Shown: positions 1 through 4,614 of the stretch, piece by piece
How the letters are laid out: every line of letters starts with the position of its first letter
Position numbering within the stretch: the first letter of the stretch is position 1
Assembly: GCA_959596505.1 (NCBI GenBank)
Contig: CAUFWM010000067.1
Location: forward strand, 1 to 5,807
Reading direction: 5' to 3'
Length of the DNA: 5,807 nucleotides
DNA from: an uncultured Collinsella sp.
GTDB taxonomy: Bacteria > Actinomycetota > Coriobacteriia > Coriobacteriales > Coriobacteriaceae
Made by a program: the position numbers and the translations under genes
Notes under the pieces: model-generated
Databases searched by the model: none
What the model was told of the DNA's origin: nothing
The model's input: the letters and a program-made list of their open reading frames with translations, nothing else

Positions 1-4
1 AGGA

Positions 5-45
5 AAAACCTGCCAAAATAAACCTGTCCCTAAATGGCAGGTTTT
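5..45 (-). terminator. Intrinsic terminator after proC
   Basis: On the minus strand AAAACCTGCCA (45-35) is perfectly complementary to TGGCAGGTTTT (15-5), an 11-bp stem with a 19-nt loop, followed by further T residues and CCT. The left arm begins on the proC stop codon, so the hairpin overlaps the end of the gene. The loop holds a third, partial copy of the motif (CAGGTTT), so a 6-bp alternative pairing with the first arm is possible. Because both arms are flanked by A and T runs, the element could also stop transcription arriving from the other side, which is inference. Confidence 0.8.
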
Positions 46-814
46 ACTGGAGGGTGGCGTCGATGGCCTTGACCAGGGCGCTGCGCATGCCAGCATCCTC
101 GAGCGCGACGACGCCCTTGATGGTGGCGCCGCCGGGTGAGCATACGGCATCCTTCATCGCCGCAGGATGCTGACCAGTCGCAAGCTGCAGCTTTGCCGTG
201 CCCAGCACCATCTGGCTCACAATGCGATAGGCATCGGCGCGCGGGATACCGTGCTTGACGGCCGCGTCGCCCAAGGCCTCAATCGCCATGGCGACAAATG
301 CCGGGGCGCAACCACCCACGGTGCCACCCACAAACAGCAGGCTCGTGTCGAGCTCGACGACAGTGCCAAGCTTACCGAGCAGGTCGAGCACCACGGCACG
401 CTGCTCGCCGTTGAGCGTAGAGGACTTCTCGCAGGCGATGACGCCCTCGCCCACCGAAACCGGCGTGTTGGGCACCGTCGAGATATGCGCGACACCCGGC
501 AGGACCTGCTCCCACTTGGCGCTATCCCAGGTCCAGGCGACCGAAAGGACAACCTTGTCGGCAAGGGTTTCTTTGAGCGGAGCGAAGACCTTCTCAATCA
601 TGTATGGCTTGACCGCAGCAACCACGATATCGGATGCGGCGACAACCTCCGCCGCATCACGACAGGCAACCATCCCACGTGCCTCACAACGCTCGACCAA
701 GGCGTCGTAGTGGCCCGCGCAGGCGCACATATCGCTCGCAGCCACACCGGCGGCGATCCAGCCATCGGCCATAGCGCTCGCCATATTGCCAAAACCGACA
801 AATCCGATCTTCAT
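44..814 (-). CDS. proC: Pyrroline-5-carboxylate reductase
   Basis: Catalyses the last step of proline synthesis, NAD(P)H-dependent reduction of 1-pyrroline-5-carboxylate to L-proline, in the cytoplasm. The 256-residue protein is close to the usual family length of about 260-280. It opens with a Rossmann dinucleotide-binding motif (GFVGFGNMASAM, residues 4-15), followed by VKPY (68-71), VPNTPVSVGEG (114-124) and the C-terminal P5CR signature, seen here as VCSPGGATIKGVVALED (224-240). Two stretches are divergent: AWTWDSAKW (93-101), where a glycine is usual, and GGCAPAF (167-173), where most relatives have GSGPAY. The ATG is preceded by GAGAGGA (830-824) with a 9-nt gap. It is the third gene of a same-strand series, 73 bp after rlmH, and ends in a terminator. 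The family assignment is firm; substrate preference within the family is not proven. Confidence 0.93.
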   Translation of the reverse strand: MKIGFVGFGNMASAMADGWIAAGVAASDMCACAGHYDALVERCEARGMVACRDAAEVVAASDIVVAAVKPYMIEKVFAPLKETLADKVVLSVAWTWDSAKWEQVLPGVAHISTVPNTPVSVGEGVIACEKSSTLNGEQRAVVLDLLGKLGTVVELDTSLLFVGGTVGGCAPAFVAMAIEALGDAAVKHGIPRADAYRIVSQMVLGTAKLQLATGQHPAAMKDAVCSPGGATIKGVVALEDAGMRSALVKAIDATLQ

Positions 815-823
815 ATCTCATAG

Positions 824-830
824 TCCTCTC
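824..830 (-). promoter_or_regulatory. Ribosome binding site of proC
   Basis: GAGAGGA on the minus strand, 9 nt before the ATG at 814. An out-of-frame ATG lies between them (821-819), but only the 814 start opens the Rossmann motif at the expected distance. The 73-bp gap between rlmH and proC shows no terminator and no convincing promoter, so proC is probably cotranscribed with rlmH. Confidence 0.6.
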
Positions 831-887
831 AGACACGCTCTTCAAAACGAAGGCTATTGTCCCACGGCATTGTTTCGTATTGCCGAC

Positions 888-1358
888 CTATTTGTGATAC
901 GGCTCGCCACGGCTGATCTTGCAGGCGCGGTAGATTTGCTCCAGCAGCACCACGCGCGCCAAGTTGTGCGGCAAGGTAATACGTCCAAAGCTGAGCATCT
1001 CGTCGGCTCGTGTGCGCACGTCATCGCTCACGCCGTCCGATCCACCAATCACAAAGGCGATGTCGCTGTTACCACGCAGCATAAGATCGTCGAGCCGCGC
1101 TGAAAGCTCCTCGCTCGAGCGCTCTTTGCCCTCAATGGCAAGCAGGATCACATGCGCTCGAGGCGGCAGGGCTGCGAGAATCGCCGCCCCCTCCTTGTCG
1201 CGTGCGGCATCCACGCCGCCCGCCTTAGCCGGGTCGATATCGGCCACCTCGCGGATATCCACCTTGGCATAGGCACCTAGGCGCTTGGTGTACTCAGCGC
1301 ACGCGTCCTTCCAAAAGCGCTCCTTGAGCTTACCGACGCAAACGACGGTGTATTTCAC
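888..1358 (-). CDS. rlmH: 23S rRNA (pseudouridine-1915-N3) methyltransferase RlmH
   Basis: SPOUT-class, SAM-dependent enzyme that methylates N3 of pseudouridine 1915 in helix 69 of 23S rRNA, normally acting on assembled 70S ribosomes as a homodimer. The 156 residues match the family length of about 155-160. Visible family landmarks are the N-terminal VVCVGKLKERFW (5-16), LLAIEGKERSSEELS (72-86), the SAM-loop AFVIGGSDGV (101-110), ITLPHNLARVVLLEQIYRA (127-145) and the invariant C-terminal tail GEPYHK (151-156). The start codon is GTG; the N-terminal strand begins immediately after it, as in relatives. The AAGGAG ribosome binding site lies inside the end of the upstream SPFH gene, and only 6 nt separate that stop codon from this start, so translation is probably coupled. 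Stop is TAG. Confidence 0.96.
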   Translation of the reverse strand: MKYTVVCVGKLKERFWKDACAEYTKRLGAYAKVDIREVADIDPAKAGGVDAARDKEGAAILAALPPRAHVILLAIEGKERSSEELSARLDDLMLRGNSDIAFVIGGSDGVSDDVRTRADEMLSFGRITLPHNLARVVLLEQIYRACKISRGEPYHK

Positions 1359-1364
1359 GCGCGT

Positions 1365-2303
1365 CTACTCCTTCGAATCGTTTTGAACTTTGCTGGCGGT
1401 CAGCATCTGCTCGAACATCGAGGCCGACTGCGAGAAATCGCTCGGCAGTACGACCGTCGATGTTTTACCCGTGCGAGCGAACTCTGTCATCATCTCGGAC
1501 CACTGCGTAAACATGAACAGCTGGTTGGCCTCGTCGTTACCGACACCCGTCTCCTGGATGATCTCGAGCGAATCCTTGATGCCCAGCGCGATGGCCTTGC
1601 GCTGGTTGGCGATGCCTTCGCCCGCCTTTTCCATCGCCTCGGCCTCGGCGGTCGCCTCGGTGACGCGCTTGATGCGGTCGGCCTCGGCGAGCTCCTGCGC
1701 AGCAGCGCGCTTTCGCTGGGCAGCATTGATGTCGTTCATGGAGTTCTCGACCTCGGTCGGCAGCGCGATCTTGGTGATGAGTGTCGACACGAGGGTAAAG
1801 CCGTAGGCAGCCATCTGCTCGGACACGGTGGCATTAACGTCCTTGGCGATGTCATCCTTCTTGGCAAAGACCTCATCGAGCGTATAGACAGGGATGGAAG
1901 AGCGCAGGGCGTCGGTGATGAAATCACGCATCTGGTCGACGGGCTCCTGCAGCATGTAGTAGCTCTTGTAGATGCCCGAATCTGCCGGGCCGGCGCCCAT
2001 GTCATAGCTCACGTGGTACTGAGCAGAGACCTCAAGGCCGATGGTCACGTTGTCCTGGGTCTTAACGTCGATGCCAAAACCGTTTTTCATGGTGCGCAGA
2101 CTCACCGTGGCGGCCTTGCGGTCGATCACGGGCACCTTCATGTGGAAGCCCGCGTTGACGATGCGATTGAACTTGCCCAGACGCTCGATGATCACGGCAT
2201 GCTGCTGTTCAACGACATAGCAGGCGTTGGGGAGCAGCAGCAACAAAATGATGATGGGAAGCAGAAGACTCGTAAGGGCGGCAATGATTCCGGACAACAG
2301 CAT
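1365..2303 (-). CDS. SPFH/Band 7 (stomatin/HIR-like) membrane-anchored protein
   Basis: The 312-residue protein has an N-terminal hydrophobic segment (about residues 3-26, rich in Leu and Ile) that acts as a membrane anchor, then a Band 7/SPFH domain starting at VVEQQHAVIIERLGKF (30-45). The domain continues through VPVIDRKAATVSLR (57-70), KTQDNVTIGL (81-90) and DALRSSIPVYTLDEVFAKKDDI (131-152, split here only by its position range). NDINAAQRKRAAAQELAEADRIKRVTEATAEAEAMEKAGEGIANQRKAIALG (190-241 by position) is the charged, Ala/Glu-rich helix typical of oligomerising SPFH proteins. The C-terminus (255-312) is polar. The pattern most resembles bacterial relatives of plant hypersensitive-induced-reaction proteins and the QmcA group. 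Such proteins form ring-like scaffolds on the membrane and often regulate FtsH-type proteases or lipid domains; the specific role here is unknown. No NfeD partner is present. The ATG follows AGAGGAGAG with good spacing. Confidence 0.9.
   Translation of the reverse strand: MLLSGIIAALTSLLLPIIILLLLLPNACYVVEQQHAVIIERLGKFNRIVNAGFHMKVPVIDRKAATVSLRTMKNGFGIDVKTQDNVTIGLEVSAQYHVSYDMGAGPADSGIYKSYYMLQEPVDQMRDFITDALRSSIPVYTLDEVFAKKDDIAKDVNATVSEQMAAYGFTLVSTLITKIALPTEVENSMNDINAAQRKRAAAQELAEADRIKRVTEATAEAEAMEKAGEGIANQRKAIALGIKDSLEIIQETGVGNDEANQLFMFTQWSEMMTEFARTGKTSTVVLPSDFSQSASMFEQMLTASKVQNDSKE
1368..1373 (-). promoter_or_regulatory. Ribosome binding site of rlmH inside the SPFH gene
   Basis: AAGGAG on the minus strand, 9 nt before the GTG start of rlmH. 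These six bases are also the last two sense codons (AAG GAG, Lys-Glu) of the SPFH gene, directly before its TAG stop. This arrangement decides the GTG start and suggests that ribosomes finishing the SPFH frame help initiation of rlmH. Confidence 0.8.
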
Positions 2304-2307
2304 GGTC

Positions 2308-2314
2308 TCTCCTC
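2308..2314 (-). promoter_or_regulatory. Ribosome binding site of the SPFH gene
   Basis: GAGGAGA on the minus strand, with GGAG about 5 nt from the ATG at 2303. It supports this start, which places the hydrophobic anchor at the extreme N-terminus. The promoter for the SPFH-rlmH-proC group should lie in 2315-2383, after the second terminator copy, but I see no hexamer pair good enough to call. Confidence 0.65.
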
Positions 2315-2383
2315 TGATAGGCTCACGTTGGCACTAGGATACCCGCACGAAGCAGCCACGTGACATCAACAGGAGGCCCATAA

Positions 2384-2409
2384 CAAAAAAGCTCCCATTG
2401 CTGGGAGCT
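2384..2409 (-). terminator. Second (downstream) copy of the tRNA-Leu terminator
   Basis: On the minus strand AGCTCCCA, loop GCAA, TGGGAGCT, then TTTTTTG: a perfect 8-bp stem with a GNRA-type loop and a run of six T. It is the duplicate of the terminator at 2574-2598. It would stop any readthrough from the tRNA before the SPFH gene and so insulates the two transcription units. Confidence 0.8.
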
Positions 2410-2420
2410 CTTTCATTTAA

Positions 2421-2438
2421 TGGTTCGGGCGAAAGGAC
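2421..2438 (-). pseudogene. tRNA-Leu 3'-end fragment
   Basis: On the minus strand this reads GTCCTTTCGCCCGAACCA, the same as the last 18 nt of the intact tRNA-Leu apart from C to A at the acceptor-stem base that pairs with G1. No D-arm, anticodon arm or variable arm precedes it; the sequence upstream is the hairpin-rich insert. It is a relic or a target-site duplication and not a working tRNA. Confidence 0.8.
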
Positions 2439-2563
2439 GTCCGCGTATCCGCTTCGCGGATCCGCGCCGGCTTCGGCCGCCTGCCGGCGTCCTCGCCAGC
2501 TCGCTAAAAACGCTCCGCGTTTTCTTGGCGCTCGCTCCTTCGCAGGTTCAAGTCCCCGCGATG
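2439..2563. repeat. 125-bp hairpin-rich insert between the direct repeats (REP/MITE-like candidate)
   Basis: A G+C-rich stretch made of consecutive inverted repeats. The first is 2443-2465: GCGTATCCGC, loop TTC, GCGGATCCGC, ten positions with one mismatch. The second is GCCGGC at 2466-2471 pairing with GCCGGC at 2483-2488. The third is AAAACGC (2507-2513), loop TCC, GCGTTTT (2517-2523), enclosed by CGCCA (2494-2498) with TGGCG (2526-2530). Near the right end AGGTTCAAGTCC (2544-2555) is an inverted copy of the tRNA-Leu T-arm. There is no coding potential I trust and no transposase. It may be an interspersed palindromic repeat family of this genome; whether other copies exist cannot be seen here. 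Confidence 0.6.
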
Positions 2564-2627
2564 GGCCCATAACAAAAAAGCCCCCATTACTGGGAGCTCT
2601 TTCATTTAATGGTGCGGGCGAAAGGAC
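2564..2627. repeat. 64-bp direct repeat, copy 2 (end of intact tRNA-Leu plus terminator)
   Basis: The partner of 2375-2438. This copy is continuous with the intact tRNA gene and is probably the original. It spans the T-stem 3' strand, acceptor 3' strand, CCA end, a short A+T-rich spacer and the terminator. The left boundary of identity on the tRNA side falls inside the T-arm, at GTCC. Confidence 0.9.
2574..2598 (-). terminator. Intrinsic terminator of tRNA-Leu
   Basis: On the minus strand AGCTCCCA, loop GTAA, TGGGGGCT, then TTTTTTG. The 8-bp stem includes one G-U pair, where the other copy has a Watson-Crick pair. It lies 11 nt beyond the CCA end of the tRNA and is the natural stop for the tRNA transcript and for readthrough from tatD. 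Confidence 0.85.
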
Positions 2628-2696
2628 TTGAACCTTCATGGGGTTGCCCCCATACGGACCTGAACCGTACGCGTCTGCCAATTCCGCCACGCCCGC
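2610..2696 (-). tRNA. tRNA-Leu (anticodon CAG)
   Basis: An 87-nt class II tRNA with the CCA end encoded. The acceptor stem is GCGGGCG with CGCCCGC, discriminator A. The anticodon stem TACGG/CCGTA encloses the loop TTCAGGT, giving anticodon CAG (2662-2660), which reads leucine codon CUG. The long variable arm ATGGGG-GCAA-CCCCAT is typical of leucine tRNAs. The T-arm is GAAGG, TTCAAGT, CCTTT. CUG is a major leucine codon in the surrounding genes, so this is probably a heavily used tRNA. The gene sits 43 bp after tatD on the same strand. Confidence 0.97.
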
Positions 2697-2707
2697 GTGC
2701 AGGAATT

Positions 2708-2736
2708 AGAATAACGGAGCGCTACCGCGAACGCAA
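2708..2736 (-). promoter_or_regulatory. Candidate promoter of tRNA-Leu
   Basis: On the minus strand TTGCGT (2736-2731) and TATTCT (2713-2708) are separated by 17 bp and lie 11 nt upstream of the mature tRNA 5' end. They match the housekeeping consensus at 3 of 6 and 4 of 6 positions. The spacing and location are good, the hexamers moderate. No terminator separates tatD from the tRNA, so readthrough from tatD may also contribute. Confidence 0.45.
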
Positions 2737-2739
2737 GAA

Positions 2740-3657
2740 CTATTTTTGAAAAAGATTGCAGGCATTTTCCCAAGCTGCTCGCGCGATTGCCTCAGCATCC
2801 TCGCCGGTACGATCGACACGGTCGTTGACCAGCGTGTTTGCCGTGATAGAAATCATTGCCGGCTCGCACTCAAGACCGCGAATGGGCTCCGGTGCCATAT
2901 ACGGGCAATCCGTCTCGAACAAAATGCGATCGAGCGGGGTCGCCGCAAATGCCTCGCGCACCTCGTCGTTGCGCTTAAAGGTGGCCGCGCCGCCATAGGC
3001 GATATAGCAGCCCAAACCCACAAAGCGCTCCATCGTAGTTCGATCCTCGCCAAAGCAGTGCAGCACGCAACCGGCCTGAGGCACGCCTACCTCGCGCAGC
3101 ACGTTGTACGCATCAACGTGCGAAGTGCGCTCCCCATCCGAGTCCTCGTGCCGCAGGTGCAGCTCCACCGGCACATTGCGGCGCACGGCAACTTCGAGCT
3201 GACGTACCATGCAATCAATCTGCACACTGTGGGGCGCCGGCGCGATGTCGTCGTCGTAATCCATGTGATAGTCCAGACCGATCTCGCCGATGCCGACGCA
3301 CAAAGGGTCATCGAGCGCAGCAACAACCTGTGCGTGAATGTCGTCGGTATAATCCGGCGCGCCATAGGGGTGAACGCCAGCGAGATACTTGATCTGCGGA
3401 ATATCCCGCATCGGCAGAATTTCGCGCACGAGCCAGTCGCTATAGTCCGTCACGCTGCGCTTGTCGGCGATGGGGTCGAGCATCGTCACCAACAGATCGA
3501 CGCCCGCGGCTTTGGCGCGCACGAGCGTTTCGGGCACTTCTTTGCCCCAAAACGAAAGCAGATGCGCATGCGTGTCGGCAAGCGGTGCCAAGGGCACGGG
3601 GCAGGCAACCGTCTTCTTTTTCTTGGTAAACGTCACGCGTTCGGCATTAAGCGTCAT
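2740..3657 (-). CDS. tatD: TatD-family metal-dependent hydrolase (putative DNase)
   Basis: A 305-residue amidohydrolase-fold TIM-barrel protein of the TatD family; characterised members are divalent-metal 3'-5' exonucleases or DNases in the cytoplasm. The full metal-ligand set is visible: DTHAHL (28-33), Glu125 in GEIGLDYH (124-131), His167 and His170 in HLRHED, His200 in VLHCFGED (198-205), and Asp250 in FETDCPYMAPEP (247-258). The family is usually about 255-265 residues; here the extra length comes from a basic N-terminal lead (TKKKK, 11-15) and internal acidic loops (DYDDD, 133-137). The start lies inside the end of rsmA, with an 11-bp overlap in a different frame and AGGAG (3669-3665) 7 nt before the ATG. 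Gene symbol by family only; the physiological substrate is not known. Confidence 0.9.
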   Translation of the reverse strand: MTLNAERVTFTKKKKTVACPVPLAPLADTHAHLLSFWGKEVPETLVRAKAAGVDLLVTMLDPIADKRSVTDYSDWLVREILPMRDIPQIKYLAGVHPYGAPDYTDDIHAQVVAALDDPLCVGIGEIGLDYHMDYDDDIAPAPHSVQIDCMVRQLEVAVRRNVPVELHLRHEDSDGERTSHVDAYNVLREVGVPQAGCVLHCFGEDRTTMERFVGLGCYIAYGGAATFKRNDEVREAFAATPLDRILFETDCPYMAPEPIRGLECEPAMISITANTLVNDRVDRTGEDAEAIARAAWENACNLFQK

Positions 3658-4507
3658 GGATTAGCTCCTGGGCCAGGCGGACAAAGTCAGCAACATCGAG
3701 CGTCTCGGCGCGCGTGGTGGGTGAGATACCGCAAGCCTCAAAGGCGGCATCGAGCACGTCCTTGGCAAAGCCGTTGGCGCTCATGGAATTGCGGATGGTC
3801 TTGCGACGCTGAGCAAATGCGGCGTCAATCACGCGGGTCACAAACTCGCGATCGAGTCCTTCGGGCACCACGCCGTCAACACGGTCGATACGCACGACGG
3901 CCGAGTCCACGTGCGGTGCCGGCATAAAGCAACGCGGCGGCACCTCAAAGCGACCCGTCACCTGCGCATACAGGCCCAGCTTTGCCGTATAGCCGCCATA
4001 GGTCTTGTTGCCCGGCGTTGCGGCAATGCGATCGGCAACCTCCTTTTGAACCATGACGACGGCGCGCTTGAGCGCGGGCATCGTCTGGAAGAACTGAAGG
4101 ATGATCGTCGCCGCCACGTTATAGGGCAGATTCGCGACAAACACCGTGGGTTCACCACCGGCGGCCTGCTTAATCTGCTCCAGCGTCACCTTGAGCGCGT
4201 CGCCCATGATAAAGCGGAAGTTGGCGTAGTCGGCGGCATGGGCATCGAGCACCGGCTCGAGCTCGGGATCGGCCTCGATCGACGTGACGCACGCCGCCTC
4301 CTGCAGCAGCGCAAGCGTGAGCGTACCAACGCCCGGACCAACCTCGAGCACGCGTTCATCGCCCGCAAGCTCGGAAAGCTCGCAAATGCGCTCAATTACA
4401 TGGTTGTCGATCAGGAAGTTCTGGCCCAGGCGATGCTTGGTCGCAAGGCCAAACTCCTCCAGCAGCTCCCTTGTTGCCGTGGGGTTTGCCAAAGGCGAAG
4501 TTGTCAT
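3647..4507 (-). CDS. rsmA: 16S rRNA (adenine1518-N6/adenine1519-N6)-dimethyltransferase RsmA
   Basis: SAM-dependent enzyme (KsgA) that dimethylates two adjacent adenines in the 3'-terminal hairpin of 16S rRNA late in 30S assembly; its loss classically gives kasugamycin resistance. The 286 residues fit the family. Motifs in order: HRLGQNFL (25-32), SAM motif I EVGPGVGTLT (55-64), the acidic IEAD (77-80), GDAL (102-105), the catalytic motif IV NLPYN (126-130), FMPAPHVDSAVV (194-205) and the C-terminal RNA-binding FAQRRKTIRNSM (231-242). The start is well defined by TAAGGAGG (4520-4513) 5 nt before the ATG. It follows the metG terminator by only about 38 bp and overlaps tatD by 11 bp at its 3' end. 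Confidence 0.97.
   Translation of the reverse strand: MTTSPLANPTATRELLEEFGLATKHRLGQNFLIDNHVIERICELSELAGDERVLEVGPGVGTLTLALLQEAACVTSIEADPELEPVLDAHAADYANFRFIMGDALKVTLEQIKQAAGGEPTVFVANLPYNVAATIILQFFQTMPALKRAVVMVQKEVADRIAATPGNKTYGGYTAKLGLYAQVTGRFEVPPRCFMPAPHVDSAVVRIDRVDGVVPEGLDREFVTRVIDAAFAQRRKTIRNSMSANGFAKDVLDAAFEACGISPTTRAETLDVADFVRLAQELIHDA
3665..3669 (-). promoter_or_regulatory. Ribosome binding site of tatD inside rsmA
   Basis: AGGAG on the minus strand, 7 nt before the tatD ATG at 3657, lies within the Gln-Glu-Leu codons near the end of rsmA. It supports the overlapping start and suggests that the two genes are translated from one transcript with coupling. Confidence 0.75.
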
Positions 4508-4512
4508 AGTTG

Positions 4513-4520
4513 CCTCCTTA
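4513..4520 (-). promoter_or_regulatory. Ribosome binding site of rsmA
   Basis: TAAGGAGG, a nearly ideal anti-16S match, ends 5 nt before the ATG at 4507. It is the strongest site in the window and fixes the rsmA start. Confidence 0.8.
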
Positions 4521-4539
4521 GCATGGTGGCGGCGTCTTG

Positions 4540-4575
4540 AAACAAAAGGGCATGGACCGTTGCGGCCATGCCCTT
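4540..4575 (-). terminator. Intrinsic terminator after metG
   Basis: On the minus strand AAGGGCATGG (4575-4566) pairs perfectly with CCATGCCCTT (4555-4546). Inside it CCG-CAA-CGG continues the stem, with one unpaired base. It is followed by TTTTGTTT. This is a strong terminator 39 nt after the metG stop. It has no T run on the other side, so it acts for minus-strand transcription. Confidence 0.9.
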
Positions 4576-4614
4576 ACATCTAAACAGCAAATTGCCGATA
4601 TGGCGCGCGGCGGC

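Larger units (their letters stand above)
2375..2438. repeat. 64-bp direct repeat, copy 1 (tRNA tail plus terminator)
   Basis: Matches 2564-2627 at 61 of 64 positions, 189 bp away. It contains a terminator hairpin and the 3'-terminal 18 nt of the tRNA-Leu gene. The three differences are one in each terminator arm or loop region (2393 and 2400) and one in the acceptor stem (2425). This is the copy detached from a complete tRNA. Confidence 0.9.
2304..2609. other. Gene-free stretch between the SPFH gene and tRNA-Leu
   Basis: This 306-bp stretch contains no credible gene. From right to left it holds the tRNA-Leu terminator, a 125-bp hairpin-rich G+C-rich insert, a second copy of the tRNA tail with a second terminator, and a leader of about 70 bp before the SPFH gene. 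A minus-strand open frame (2690-2334) runs through both the tRNA and this stretch. It is an artefact: it reads the tRNA itself, and its internal amino-acid repeat is simply the 64-bp direct repeat kept in frame because the spacing of 189 bp is a multiple of three. Confidence 0.8.

Noticed and set aside
2357..2362. CACGTG palindrome upstream of the SPFH gene as an operator.
   Set aside because: A six-base palindrome is expected by chance; there are no flanking symmetry or repeats.
1383..2363. A long (326-codon) plus-strand open frame opposite the SPFH gene, and a similar 393-codon one at 2746-3927.
   Set aside because: Both are shadows on the opposite strand of well-conserved genes in G+C-rich DNA; the translations are rich in Arg and His, match no family I recognise and lack start signals.
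2340..2370. Possible promoter for the SPFH operon with TATCCT as a -10 on the minus strand.
   Set aside because: The only TTG-like -35 (TTGATG) is 22 bp away, and the hexamer at 17 bp matches poorly.
2375..2627. CRISPR-like repeat-spacer pattern.
   Set aside because: There are only two copies of a 64-bp unit, explained by tRNA-tail and terminator duplication, with no further repeats or cas genes.
2398..2631. A plus-strand open frame opposite the same region, with a repeated LGALSFNG stretch.
   Set aside because: It is the complement of the terminators, the hairpin insert and the tRNA, and has no ribosome binding site.
2334..2690. A 118-codon minus-strand open frame with an internal amino-acid repeat, resembling a small repeat protein.
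   Set aside because: It reads straight through tRNA-Leu; its beginning is the familiar false peptide of leucine tRNA genes, and the repeat is only the duplicated tRNA tail and terminator kept in frame.
4504..4524. A six-codon frame (ATG at 4524) whose TGA overlaps the rsmA ATG, containing tandem AGG codons.
   Set aside because: The AGG codons are simply the rsmA ribosome binding site, and the tiny frame has no binding site of its own; most likely chance.
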